From Parapedobacter sp051400755 (GTDB lineage Bacteria; Bacteroidota; Bacteroidia; Sphingobacteriales; Sphingobacteriaceae): a stretch of DNA of 64,000 nt. Position numbers and translations under genes: made by a program. The notes below the pieces were generated by a model, which saw only the letters and a list, made by a program, of their open reading frames with translations, searched no databases and was not told where the DNA came from. The stretch lies in the NCBI RefSeq assembly GCF_051400755.1, contig NZ_JBLFFL010000004.1:299603-363602 (forward strand). Reading direction: 5' to 3'. Positions 8,790 through 18,066 of this stretch are shown in pieces; the first letter of the stretch is position 1; each line of letters opens with the position of its first letter.

Positions 8790-9374
8790 ATGAATAGCAT
8801 GAAAAATTTGTTTAAAGGTTTAGTGGTGGTAGGACTGCTGTTTTTATCAACCGGACTCGTCAGTGCGCAGCAGAAGATCGGCCATGTCAATTCGGATGAC
8901 ATCATCCAGTCGATGCCCGAATTCAAAACCGCAAACACGGAGTTTGAGACGCTTGCAAAAGGAAAAGAAACTGAATTGCAGGGAATGGGCGCCGAGTACC
9001 AAAAAAAGCTCACCGCTGCGCAGGATTTGCAACGCAATCGCAGCGAAGCCAATAAGGATTCCATCGATGCTCAATTGCAAACGCTGAGCATGGAGCTACA
9101 GGAAATTCAAAAGCGCATAGAAGGTGCCCAGCAGCTCGCCCAAGAAGAGGTACAAAAGAAACAACAGGAGTTATTTACGCCTATTTTTCAAAAAGCCAAT
9201 ACGGCTGTACAGGCCGTGGCGAAAGAGAAGGGATATGCCTATGTGTTTGATATCGGCGGCAACGTAGCGATCCCGATCCCGTATTTTGCGGGGGGAGATG
9301 ACCTGACGGCCGATGTCAAAACCAAATTGGGCATTTCAGGCTCCACGCCGGCCGCTGCGCCAACAAATAAGTAA
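8790..9374 (+). CDS. OmpH/Skp family periplasmic chaperone (second copy)
   Basis: A 194-residue paralogue of the preceding gene: signal peptide ending VSAQQ, KIGHVNSDDIIQSMPEF motif, a Gln/Glu/Lys-rich coiled coil over residues ~50-130, then the YAYVFDIGGNVAIPIPYF end domain. The C-terminus adds a short Ser/Thr/Pro/Ala tail. It is the last gene of the operon, with an intrinsic terminator about 30 bases after its stop. Start codons at 8790 and 8799 are both possible. Confidence 0.88.
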   Translation: MNSMKNLFKGLVVVGLLFLSTGLVSAQQKIGHVNSDDIIQSMPEFKTANTEFETLAKGKETELQGMGAEYQKKLTAAQDLQRNRSEANKDSIDAQLQTLSMELQEIQKRIEGAQQLAQEEVQKKQQELFTPIFQKANTAVQAVAKEKGYAYVFDIGGNVAIPIPYFAGGDDLTADVKTKLGISGSTPAAAPTNK

Positions 9375-9402
9375 TTGGTATACGGCTTGAAAAAACGTTA
9401 AC

Positions 9403-9433
9403 GCGGGATGCATGAAAAGCATCCCGCTTTTTT
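9403..9433 (+). terminator. Rho-independent terminator after the second ompH
   Basis: A perfect 9-bp stem GCGGGATGC/GCATCCCGC with a 7-base loop is followed directly by six T residues. It closes the nadK-bamA-ompH gene cluster. Confidence 0.9.
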
Positions 9434-9455
9434 GTGACCAAATAGTTTATTATGC

Positions 9456-9485
9456 TTGCATAGTATTTTTAATTCCGTATTTTCG
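9456..9485 (+). promoter_or_regulatory. Promoter of the Fe-S electron-transfer operon
   Basis: TTG at 9456-9458 and TATTTTCG at 9478-9485 (seven of eight bases of TAnnTTTG) are separated by exactly 19 bases, the usual Bacteroidota spacing. The start codon of the Fe-S gene is 52 bases downstream. Confidence 0.6.
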
Positions 9486-9536
9486 TGATAGTGGATGGCA
9501 TCACGAGGAATTGGACCTGAAAGATAAACCAGCAAT

Positions 9537-10832
9537 ATGATAAGCCAGCTCATTTTCGGAAGTTTATTGGTGGCGGCAATGGCCTTAGCCATCTATAATG
9601 GCCGTAAAATCCTTGGGAACATCCGGTTGGGACGAGACGAACGGCGCGCCGACCAACCCGCCAACCGATGGAAAACCATGCTGCTGGTGGCCTTCGGGCA
9701 GCGTAAAATGTTCAAACGCCCCTTCCCTGCGTTGCTGCATCTGTTCGTCTACCTCGGATTTTGCATCATCAACATCGAGCTGCTCGAGATCGTTTGGGAT
9801 GGCCTATTCGGCACCCATCGCGCTTTTTCGGGAATGGGCGTTTTCTACCGTTTCCTCATCGGTGCGTTTGAATGGCTGGCGTTTGCCGTGCTGGCGGGAT
9901 GTGTCATCTTCCTTGCACGACGCAATATGGCACGCGTAAAGCGCTTCTTCGGCACTGAAATGACCCCATGGCCGCGGACCGACGCCAACCTCATCCTCAC
10001 TGCCGAGATCCTGCTCATGGCCGCCTTCCTGACCATGAATGCAGCCGACTATAAATTACAGCTGGCGGGTATACCGCACTATACGCCGGGTGGAGCCTTT
10101 CCGGTGAGTGCTTGGCTGCTGCCCCTGCTGCCCGATAACGCCTCAGCACTCATCGGCATCGAGCGCTTCTCTTGGTGGTTTCACATCATCGGGGTACTTG
10201 CCTTTCTCAATTACCTCCCCTACTCCAAGCACCTGCACATCCTGTTGGCATTTCCCAACACCTATTTTTCAAACCTGAAAGTCAAGGGGCATTTCACCAA
10301 CATGGACAGCGTGACCAATGAGGTCAAGGCCATGCTTGATCCATCCTATACACCGGAGGCCACAGATGCGCCCCTTCGCTTCGGCGCCAAGGACATCCAA
10401 GACCTCACCTGGAAAAACCTGCTGGACGCGTATACCTGTACCGAATGCGGACGGTGTACGGCGGCTTGCCCGGCCAATATCACCGGCAAATTGCTCTCGC
10501 CCCGCAAGATCATGATGGATACCCGCGACCGCATGGTGGAGGTGGGCGATAACATACGCCGGAACAAGGAATTCAAAGACGATGGCAAGACGCTATTGGA
10601 CAACTATATTACCCGGGAAGAGATCTGGGCCTGCACGACCTGTAACGCCTGCGTAGAAGCCTGTCCCGTCAATATCGACCCCCTGAACATTATCATGGAA
10701 TTGAGGCGATACGCCGTTATGGAAGAATCCCAGGCGCCGACCAGTCTCAATGCGATGTTCAGCAATGTGGAAAACAACGGAGCACCGTGGAAATATGCGC
10801 AGGCGGATCGGGCAAATTGGCGGGAAGGATGA
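9537..10832 (+). CDS. Membrane-bound (Fe-S) oxidoreductase, NarI-like plus HdrC-like domains
   Basis: A 431-residue protein. The first ~235 residues hold about five membrane helices, like the haem-binding nitrate reductase gamma/HdrE domain. The C-terminal part carries two 4Fe-4S motifs, CTECGRCTAACP and CTTCNACVEACP, about 75 residues apart. With the CCG-domain gene downstream it forms a HdrCB-like module, known from enzymes that pass electrons from soluble carriers to the menaquinone pool. In related bacteria such pairs act as ETF:quinone oxidoreductases in fatty-acid oxidation; that role here is inference. Confidence 0.8.
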   Translation: MISQLIFGSLLVAAMALAIYNGRKILGNIRLGRDERRADQPANRWKTMLLVAFGQRKMFKRPFPALLHLFVYLGFCIINIELLEIVWDGLFGTHRAFSGMGVFYRFLIGAFEWLAFAVLAGCVIFLARRNMARVKRFFGTEMTPWPRTDANLILTAEILLMAAFLTMNAADYKLQLAGIPHYTPGGAFPVSAWLLPLLPDNASALIGIERFSWWFHIIGVLAFLNYLPYSKHLHILLAFPNTYFSNLKVKGHFTNMDSVTNEVKAMLDPSYTPEATDAPLRFGAKDIQDLTWKNLLDAYTCTECGRCTAACPANITGKLLSPRKIMMDTRDRMVEVGDNIRRNKEFKDDGKTLLDNYITREEIWACTTCNACVEACPVNIDPLNIIMELRRYAVMEESQAPTSLNAMFSNVENNGAPWKYAQADRANWREG

Positions 10833-10853
10833 TTATAAAGGAACACGAATGGA

Positions 10854-10894
10854 TCTGTTGTCTAATGTCTGTTGTCTAATGTCTAATGTCTAAC
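10854..10894. repeat. GTCTAAT word repeat inside the Fe-S operon
   Basis: Four GTCTAAT/GTCTGTT words stand in tandem between the two Fe-S genes. It belongs to the same low-complexity family as 3641-3772. Confidence 0.65.
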
Positions 10895-10896
10895 AC

Positions 10897-11688
10897 ATGA
10901 ACGAACGACACATACCGACAATGGCCGAATTGGCGGCTAAAGGCGAAACGGCTGATATCCTGTTTTGGGTGGGCTGTGCGGGTAGTTTCGACGAGCGCGC
11001 CCAGCGCATCACGCGCGACATCTGCAAAATATTGCACCACGTAGGCATCAACTATGCCATTCTCGGCACCGAAGAAACCTGTACGGGCGATCCTGCCAAA
11101 CGCGCGGGCAACGAATTTCTCTTCCAGATGCAGGCTATGACGAACATCCAGGTCCTCGATGGCTATGCCGTCACCAAAATCGTCACCGCCTGTCCGCATT
11201 GTTTCAACACGCTCAAAAACGAATATCCCGATGTGGGCGGCCATTATGAGGTTATCCACCATACGCAACTCATTCAGCAACTGATTGACGAGGGCAAGCT
11301 AAAGGTCGAAGGCGGTGAATCCTTTAAGGGACGGCGCATTACTTACCACGACCCCTGCTACCTCGGCCGGGGGAACGGCGTGTATGAAGCACCCCGCAAA
11401 GCCCTGGAAAGCCTCGATGCGCAGCTGGTGGAGATGAAGCGCTGCCGGAGCAATGGCCTCTGCTGCGGCGCAGGCGGTGCCCAGCTATTCAAGGAACCGG
11501 AAAAGGGCAACCAGGACATCAACATCGAACGCGCCGAGGAAGCACTGGCCACACAACCCGAAATCATTGCCGCCGCCTGCCCCTTCTGCATGACCATGCT
11601 GCGCGATGGCATCAAACTGAAAGACAAAGAGCAGGACGTGCAGGTATTGGACATCGCCGAGATCACGGCCAGGGCGAATGGGTTGTGA
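10897..11688 (+). CDS. CCG-domain (Fe-S)-binding oxidoreductase, HdrB/GlpC-like
   Basis: A 263-residue soluble protein with two cysteine-rich CCG domains. Visible cysteine clusters are WVGCAGS near residue 28, CPHCFNT near 105, YHDPCYLGR near 150, then CCGAGGAQ and ACPFCMT in the C-terminal third. Such domains bind a non-cubane or 4Fe-4S cluster and exchange electrons with the 4Fe-4S subunit encoded 65 bases upstream. Together they should form a membrane-attached electron-transfer complex. The electron donor is not visible from the neighbours. Confidence 0.82.
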   Translation: MNERHIPTMAELAAKGETADILFWVGCAGSFDERAQRITRDICKILHHVGINYAILGTEETCTGDPAKRAGNEFLFQMQAMTNIQVLDGYAVTKIVTACPHCFNTLKNEYPDVGGHYEVIHHTQLIQQLIDEGKLKVEGGESFKGRRITYHDPCYLGRGNGVYEAPRKALESLDAQLVEMKRCRSNGLCCGAGGAQLFKEPEKGNQDINIERAEEALATQPEIIAAACPFCMTMLRDGIKLKDKEQDVQVLDIAEITARANGL

Positions 11689-11703
11689 TGTCACACCACC
11701 TGG

Positions 11704-13638
11704 TTAGTCATATCCCGGATTCTGATAGGTATCCCGCTCTCCCTCCATGGCATCAAGCTGCCCCTGCGGAATGGGACGCAGGTAGTGATGCGGCTGGATA
11801 TTCCGTGTTACTGTTACCGGTGTATGGTCGCCGATATTGGACCCGCAGATTTCATAAGTAGACGCCAACTCCGTCCATTTTTGCGTGCGCACCAGATCTA
11901 ACCAACGGTAACCTTCGCCATAATATTCACGCGAGCGCTCGGCCAAAATATAGTCGATATCAATCGTTGCCGGTGTGGCGGCGGTCATGGCAGCGCTGTT
12001 ATCCGCTACTTTCTCCATATTTCCATTGTTGTCCCAGCGCCATTTTCCGGCACGCGCACGGACGACGTTGATGAGATCCCGCGCACTCCTCGCGCCTGAT
12101 GCCCCTTTCACGGCCGCTTCGGCCGCGATGAAGTAAAGCTCGGAGAATTTGGCAATGTTGAATGGACGGGTACTGGCGGCATTCGGCTGTCCCAATCCAG
12201 CGCCACTGTCGGTGCGGTAAGGCCCCAGTTTCCAAAGCCCGGGGTATACTCGCCGGCTGATGCCGCGCGGTGATACGACGAAATCGGCTCTTCCGGGCAG
12301 CACTCCGACCCCAATGTTACTCTGATAGGTCGAATTGGAGTAATCAATAGCCGTCTCCGGTTCCTCATCCAGAAACGTCAGTATGACGTCACCCGGATTG
12401 ACCGGCGTAAAGTTTACATTATACACCGGACCGCTAACTCCGGCTTTATCCCAGTTGCCACGGTAAACGGTAGTGAAGGTGCCGTCATACCGGGAGTCGT
12501 AGGTTTTGTCGGCAAAGGTATTGGTAATAGCCCCGATCGTCGGCGTCATGCGTGTCCACGGACGCCCCAAGGGCTGCGATGCTTCCCGCTGAACGGAACT
12601 CATGGCCGTCCATCCTGAATTGGATGAACTGCTTCTCATCTCAGGATAGTTCCAGGTCATCATCCATCCGGCGAAGTTCTCCGGAGCAGCGCCATTGCTA
12701 TACGTCAGGCTACTGGCGTTATAAAATTCGCTGGTCTCCGTGTGGTCAGCGTACAGCAGTATTTCATTATTGCGATCGTTGGGTGCCCAGTTCACATCAT
12801 AGAATGTTTCCTGTAAGCCGAAAGGACCCGGATTGTCAATGGCGGCTGTTGCCACATTGTACGCCTGCTGGAAATACCACTGGGCATCATGTCCGTCCGG
12901 ATCAGTACGCGCCGTCTCCGGGTACGTCGGGATGTTGTTCGGGTTCTCCAGCCACCATCCATAGGTCAGGTACGCTTTTGCCAAATACAAGCGCGCCACC
13001 GTTTTGGTTACTCCGCCCGTTACCCGGCCAGCATCCGGCAAATCGTTTGCCGCGATCAGCAAGTCAGGGAATATGGCTTTGGTATAGACCTCAGGTACGG
13101 TGTTTCGCGTAGAGGTTCTCGATGGGGCCGTGTTGAAGGCCAGTTCGCCCGCCCCCAGGTCCAACGGCACCCCCCCAAAGGTCTGTACCAGCATGAAGTA
13201 GTCGAACGCGCGGAAAAACCTCGCCTCGGCAATCAACGCTTCAGAAATCGCTTCTACTTCGGCAGCATTTTCAATGATGCCGCTCGCGGTATTGATGTTG
13301 CTGAATGCCGCATCCCATAAAACATCGGCACGGCTGCTCTGGGAAGTAATCTCCCCCTGACCACTCAGGTCCATCACCAGAAAGTTTTGGTCTGCACTTT
13401 GCCCATACGTGACTTCATCGGTACCGGTGAGCGTAGCATTATAATAATAAGCCTGCCCATAGATGTAACGCAGGTGGGCATACATGGAGGTTATTCCCCC
13501 CTGCACACCTTTTTCAGTGGTGAAGAAACCGGGTTCATAAATACTACGCGGCTGTTCCTCCAAAATATCGGAGCATGCCGCCAGAAACAACGTCATCATG
13601 GCTGTTCCTATATAACTGATATTACGGGTCTGTTTCAT
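11704..13638 (-). CDS. SusD/RagB family glycan-binding lipoprotein
   Basis: A 644-residue surface lipoprotein: signal peptide with lipobox LAACS (Cys22), then the SusD N-terminal region (ILEEQPRSIYEPGFFTTEKG) with tetratricopeptide-like helices, and the C-terminal RagB block (INVVRARAGKWRW, DYILAERSREYYGEGYRWLD). SusD-like proteins cap a SusC channel and capture oligosaccharides. The gene starts 11 bases after the stop of the SusC gene. The neighbouring xylanase, alpha-glucuronidase and xylose genes make xylo-oligosaccharides the likely ligand. Confidence 0.93.
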   Translation of the reverse strand: MKQTRNISYIGTAMMTLFLAACSDILEEQPRSIYEPGFFTTEKGVQGGITSMYAHLRYIYGQAYYYNATLTGTDEVTYGQSADQNFLVMDLSGQGEITSQSSRADVLWDAAFSNINTASGIIENAAEVEAISEALIAEARFFRAFDYFMLVQTFGGVPLDLGAGELAFNTAPSRTSTRNTVPEVYTKAIFPDLLIAANDLPDAGRVTGGVTKTVARLYLAKAYLTYGWWLENPNNIPTYPETARTDPDGHDAQWYFQQAYNVATAAIDNPGPFGLQETFYDVNWAPNDRNNEILLYADHTETSEFYNASSLTYSNGAAPENFAGWMMTWNYPEMRSSSSNSGWTAMSSVQREASQPLGRPWTRMTPTIGAITNTFADKTYDSRYDGTFTTVYRGNWDKAGVSGPVYNVNFTPVNPGDVILTFLDEEPETAIDYSNSTYQSNIGVGVLPGRADFVVSPRGISRRVYPGLWKLGPYRTDSGAGLGQPNAASTRPFNIAKFSELYFIAAEAAVKGASGARSARDLINVVRARAGKWRWDNNGNMEKVADNSAAMTAATPATIDIDYILAERSREYYGEGYRWLDLVRTQKWTELASTYEICGSNIGDHTPVTVTRNIQPHHYLRPIPQGQLDAMEGERDTYQNPGYD

Positions 13639-13649
13639 TGCTTTTTCGT

Positions 13650-16600
13650 TTAAAATACCAGGTTAATACCAAACAAATAACTGCGCGTTGCGGGCGCGTT
13701 CGTACCGATTGTCAATAAGCGGGGTCGGTAAGTATTGGTTACCGCCGCATTTTCGTCGGCAAAGGAATTGGTTTCAGGATCCAGTCCTGTTTCCCGGTTG
13801 TACGGCGAGAATAAGACAAATGGATTCTGTACCATGACGTAACACCGCAATTGGTCGATACCCGCGCTTTTCATCCAGTTGTGCCCGCCAAAATGATAAC
13901 CCAATGACAGTGTCCGTATCTTCAGATGTGACGCATCGAAGTAGCCCAGGGTACTGGCATATTTCGGATTGTCACCGCTGGTGACACCACCGGGCTTCGG
14001 ATACCGGGCATCGGGGTTTTCCGGTGTCCAATAGTCGACCTTGACATTGTTCCGGCGCCCGCTCAACATATTGAGGTAGCCCGACGCCGTGTGCAGGGTA
14101 CTGATGAGTTTACCACCGCTTTGGAACATGCCGACAGCACTCAAATCAATATTTTTATAGGCAACACGGGTGTTGAAGCCGCCCTGGAAGTTGGGCTGCA
14201 AGCTGATGATTTGCCGGTCGTCATCGCCGATTGCCCGTGCCGGGGTCCCATCGGCATCGTAATCGCCGGTATATTTCACTTTGATCATCCCTACGTTTCC
14301 GCCCGGTTCCAAGACATCCAAGTACGGGTCTCCCTCCTGCCAAAGCCCCGTATATTCGTAGTCAAAAATGACATCGATGGGATACCCGACGAACCACCAG
14401 TTGCCTTCATCCCGATCCTGTCCGGACGCAAGTTCCACCAGCTTGTTGCGGTTTCCATACAGGTTGATGCCCGCCTCCCAGGTCCAGCCGCCCACGTCGT
14501 CCAGTATCAACCCATTGAGCGAAAGCTCCAGCCCTTTGTTTTGGGTTTGCCCAACATTAGCCGTGTAACTGTCCACGCCCGCGGTACTGGGTAAGTTGAC
14601 ATCCAATAAAATATCCTTCGTGTTCGTCACATAGTACTCCAGGGTACCGGACAATCGGTTATTCAGGAAGGCAAAATCCAGTCCGTAGTTCCAGGTCTCC
14701 GAGTACTCCCATCCCAGGTCTGCATTAGGCAACTGGGACACATAATACCCGACGGCATAATTGTCGTTGCCGAAATTGTACGGCCGGGTATTCAGACGCC
14801 CCAGCGTCGCATAAGGGGCAATGGCTTGGTTGGAGGTCTGTCCGTAACCCACGCGCAGTTTCAACATATCTACGAACGAAACATCGCTCATAAACGCTTC
14901 TTTTCCAATGTTCCATCCAGCCGAGATCGCCGGATACGTGTGCCATTTATGGCCCGTTGCCAGCCTGGAGGAGCCATCGGACCGCAACGTGGCCGATAGC
15001 ATATAACGGTCGTCATACGAGTACATGACGCGGCCCATCCACGACATCAACCCCCACAATTCATAAACCTGGTCCTCCGGATTGATTGTAATTTCGCCGG
15101 TTGCCTGTCCCAAGTTATAGAACTGGAAAGCATCGGCGGGAATATCCCTTGCCGCCATAGCCGAGCGGTGGAATTTATTTTGCTCAGAAGAATATAACGC
15201 CGTTACATTGATGTTATGTTTTTCTGCGACTGTACGATCGTAGGTCAGCAGGTTTTCAACGACCCAGTGGTAGGTGTGTGAGTTGCTGATGGAAGCCGTA
15301 GAAGGCGTGGTGGGGTTTGTGGCGTTTATGCCTTGTCCGGTATAGGCGCCCCCATTGCTTTGGCGGTAGTCCAGCCCCAGATTGACCCGATACTTCAACC
15401 CCGCTACCCATGGGACGCTCACTTCGCCGTACAAGGCATTGTAGGTGGCATATGCCCGGGCCTCGTTCAGCCATTGGTCTTGCACTCCTTCTATGATTTC
15501 TCGTGAAGGTGTCCACGGCTCGTCCAAAGGCATGCGTATCGTCCGTTTCCAGGTACCATCTTCATTATACGGATTCGCAAGCGGCGACATGCTCAGGACA
15601 CCATATATTCCTACCTGAGAGCCTTCCGTAACATTATAATTATTATTTGTCGTGAAGCCGACCCGGAAATAATCACCCAGTTGTTGGTCAACGGCACCGC
15701 GTAAGGAGATCCGGCTGTATTTTTGCGTCGGGACTACCCCTTCATCTTCGAAGTACCCTCCACCGAAGTTATAGTTGCCCCTATCGGTACCGGCCGAAAC
15801 GCCTACATCCTGGCTGATTGTCCTACCCGTCCGATAAAAAAGGTCCTGCCAATCGGTATTGACACCGTCGGCTTCATCTTCCCCGTTGTTTGGAAACTGA
15901 CCCGCCGCTGCACGGAGCGCAGCAAATTCCGGCCCGTTCATCATGGGGTACTTGGCAAAAACATTTTTAAAGCCCTGAAAGCTATTGTAGGACACCCGCG
16001 CCGGTTGTCCGCTTTGCCCCTTGTTAGTGGTTACCAGGATCACGCCGTTGGCCCCACGGGACCCGTAAATCGCCGTTGCAGAGGCATCTTTCAGGATATC
16101 GATGCTCTTAATATCGTTGGGATTGATGTCGCCGATCGATCCCGGAAAGGGGATACCATCGAGTACGACCAACGGGTCGTTGCTGGCATTCAGCGAGCGC
16201 GTACCGCGGATGCGGATTTGCGTGGTCGCGCCCGGCTGGGACGACGTTTGCGACAGCTGCACACCCGGCAGGCGCCCTTGCAAGGCCTGTGAGATATTTG
16301 CCGATGGTACATCGCGCATCTGATCACCGCCGATGGTTGCCACCGAACCCGTGACCGCTTCTCTCCGCTGGGTGCCATATCCCACTACCACGACCTCGTC
16401 CAACGTGCTCGCTTCGGTCAGCAATGTGACCGTCAGCTGCTGGTCCGCCTCACCCACGGTGATCTCCTGCTCTGCATAGCCGATGTGACCGAACACCAAT
16501 ACACTGTTTGGCGGCACCTTGATGGCAAACCTGCCACGATCATCCGTGGACGTGCTGGCCCCGCCATCGGTGGCCCTCACCGAAACGCCGGCAACTGCCG

Positions 16601-16754
16601 TCCCCTGCTCATCGACCACGGTTCCCGACACTTGTATGCTCGTTTGTTGCGCTCCGGCATACAGGGAATAAAAAAATGCAAGCAACAATAGGCAGGCCAC
16701 ACGGGCAACATACACTACTCGCTGTCGCGGCATTACTGTGTATACGCTTATCAT
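13650..16754 (-). CDS. SusC/RagA family TonB-linked outer-membrane transporter
   Basis: A 1034-residue TonB-dependent channel. The signal peptide ends near YAGAQQ. A carboxypeptidase-like regulatory domain (SGTVVDEQGTAVAGVSV) covers residues ~40-120, then comes the TonB-box/plug region VVVVGYGTQRREAVTGSVA, the RIRGTRSLNASNDPLVVLDG plug motif, and a 22-strand barrel ending SYLFGINLVF. It imports oligosaccharides bound by the SusD partner. The start may be the ATG at 16733 rather than 16754. A putative LacI operator lies 33 bases upstream. Confidence 0.93.
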   Translation of the reverse strand: MISVYTVMPRQRVVYVARVACLLLLAFFYSLYAGAQQTSIQVSGTVVDEQGTAVAGVSVRATDGGASTSTDDRGRFAIKVPPNSVLVFGHIGYAEQEITVGEADQQLTVTLLTEASTLDEVVVVGYGTQRREAVTGSVATIGGDQMRDVPSANISQALQGRLPGVQLSQTSSQPGATTQIRIRGTRSLNASNDPLVVLDGIPFPGSIGDINPNDIKSIDILKDASATAIYGSRGANGVILVTTNKGQSGQPARVSYNSFQGFKNVFAKYPMMNGPEFAALRAAAGQFPNNGEDEADGVNTDWQDLFYRTGRTISQDVGVSAGTDRGNYNFGGGYFEDEGVVPTQKYSRISLRGAVDQQLGDYFRVGFTTNNNYNVTEGSQVGIYGVLSMSPLANPYNEDGTWKRTIRMPLDEPWTPSREIIEGVQDQWLNEARAYATYNALYGEVSVPWVAGLKYRVNLGLDYRQSNGGAYTGQGINATNPTTPSTASISNSHTYHWVVENLLTYDRTVAEKHNINVTALYSSEQNKFHRSAMAARDIPADAFQFYNLGQATGEITINPEDQVYELWGLMSWMGRVMYSYDDRYMLSATLRSDGSSRLATGHKWHTYPAISAGWNIGKEAFMSDVSFVDMLKLRVGYGQTSNQAIAPYATLGRLNTRPYNFGNDNYAVGYYVSQLPNADLGWEYSETWNYGLDFAFLNNRLSGTLEYYVTNTKDILLDVNLPSTAGVDSYTANVGQTQNKGLELSLNGLILDDVGGWTWEAGINLYGNRNKLVELASGQDRDEGNWWFVGYPIDVIFDYEYTGLWQEGDPYLDVLEPGGNVGMIKVKYTGDYDADGTPARAIGDDDRQIISLQPNFQGGFNTRVAYKNIDLSAVGMFQSGGKLISTLHTASGYLNMLSGRRNNVKVDYWTPENPDARYPKPGGVTSGDNPKYASTLGYFDASHLKIRTLSLGYHFGGHNWMKSAGIDQLRCYVMVQNPFVLFSPYNRETGLDPETNSFADENAAVTNTYRPRLLTIGTNAPATRSYLFGINLVF

Positions 16755-16786
16755 ACTTTAGGATTTATTGGTTAGTAATTTAGTTA

Positions 16787-16802
16787 ATTCCAACGTTGGC
16801 AT
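16787..16802. promoter_or_regulatory. LacI-type operator before susC
   Basis: ATTCCAACGTTGGCAT contains the perfect palindrome CCAACGTTGG and matches 14 of 16 bases of the palindrome before xylB (27453-27468). On the minus strand a TAGGTTTT (seven of eight bases of TAnnTTTG) lies a few bases further upstream, so a repressor bound here would sit at the start of the susC transcript. Confidence 0.65.
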
Positions 16803-16870
16803 TGAACATTTACAAAAAACCTACCATTAATAACGCTAATTATGGATAAGGTTTATATGTCCTTTCGGAC

Positions 16871-16902
16871 CTTGGTTATCTTACTTCTTGGTTATCTTAC
16901 TT
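16871..16902. repeat. Perfect 16-bp tandem duplication in the susC-lacI gap
   Basis: CTTGGTTATCTTACTT occurs twice head to tail with no mismatch. It lies between the divergent susC and lacI genes, upstream of both promoters, so it could be a regulator site or a recent slippage event. Confidence 0.85.
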
Positions 16903-17015
16903 GAGGTAAAGGTAAAAACAAAAATTCATTTATGCAACCGATTGCAGAAGAAGATTTTTAGCTATTTTAGCCAAACCATTTTATCGACTCGATCTTCCCA
17001 TTAGGATAACGTGCG

Positions 17016-18041
17016 ATGTACACGAAAAAGGAAGTTACCATATATGATATTGCCGCCGCGCTTAACATATCGGCAGCCACCGTGAGCCGCGGTCTTAAAA
17101 ACCATCCCGCCATCAAGCAAGCGACCAAAGACAAAATCTTTGTGCAGGCCGAGCGTATGGGGTACCGATTCAATACCTTCGCACGCAATCTGCGGACCAA
17201 GCGGACGTATACCATCGGCGTCATTGTACCCCGGCTGAACAGCATGTTTATGTCTGACGTGCTTGCTGGGATGGAGCGGGTTTCCAACGAAGCGGGCTAT
17301 GAATTGATTATCAGCCAGTCACTGGAAACCATGGAAAAAGAAATGAAGAATGCGACTACCATGTTCAACAATAGAGTAGACGGTTTATTGGTATCCCTGG
17401 CGTACACCACGATGAACATCGATCATTTTAAGCGGTTTATTGATAAAAATATACCGCTGATCTTCTTTGACCGTGTATTCGAACATCCCAACTGTCCGAA
17501 CATTGTCATCAACAATTACAAGGCCGCCTATGAAGTCACTTCGCATCTCATCCAGCAGGGTGCCCGGCAGATCATGCATGTCGCAGGAAATCTCAACAGA
17601 AATGTTTATCACCAGCGTTTCAAGGCATATCGCGACGCCTTATCGAACCATGGCATCCCCTTTCAGGAAGACTGGCTCATTGTCAATAGCCTCAGCACGG
17701 CCGATGGTGTGCATGCCGCGAAGCATATCTGTACGCTGAAGGAAAGGCCTGATGCCGTTTTCTTTGCGAATGACACCTCGGCGGTGGCCTGCATGCAAGA
17801 ATTGAAACGCAACGGCTTGACTATCCCCGATGATATCCTCATCGCCGGATTTAACAACGATCCGATCGCTACCATCGTGGAGCCCAATCTGACGACCATC
17901 AACTACAACGGGCAGGAAATGGGACAGGTGACGGCTAGGACGCTTATCAACCTGCTGAATGGAAGTGATGAACAGCATGCGGCAACGATTGTGCTGCGTC
18001 ATGAATTGATTATAAGGGGTACTACACAGCGAAACCAATAA
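17016..18041 (+). CDS. LacI family transcriptional regulator
   Basis: A 341-residue repressor: helix-turn-helix TIYDIAAALNISAATVSRGL at residues 8-27, hinge helix near 55-60, then a periplasmic-binding-protein-like sensor domain (TIGVIVPRLNSMFMSDVLAG onward). It is transcribed with the alpha-glucuronidase (25-base gap) and diverges from susC, so a product of xylan breakdown is its likely effector. The second LacI gene at 26346-27365 is a paralogue; which one reads the CCAACGTT palindromes is open. Confidence 0.92.
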   Translation: MYTKKEVTIYDIAAALNISAATVSRGLKNHPAIKQATKDKIFVQAERMGYRFNTFARNLRTKRTYTIGVIVPRLNSMFMSDVLAGMERVSNEAGYELIISQSLETMEKEMKNATTMFNNRVDGLLVSLAYTTMNIDHFKRFIDKNIPLIFFDRVFEHPNCPNIVINNYKAAYEVTSHLIQQGARQIMHVAGNLNRNVYHQRFKAYRDALSNHGIPFQEDWLIVNSLSTADGVHAAKHICTLKERPDAVFFANDTSAVACMQELKRNGLTIPDDILIAGFNNDPIATIVEPNLTTINYNGQEMGQVTARTLINLLNGSDEQHAATIVLRHELIIRGTTQRNQ

Positions 18042-18066
18042 ACCGGTTAGGAAAACAATCAAGGTT

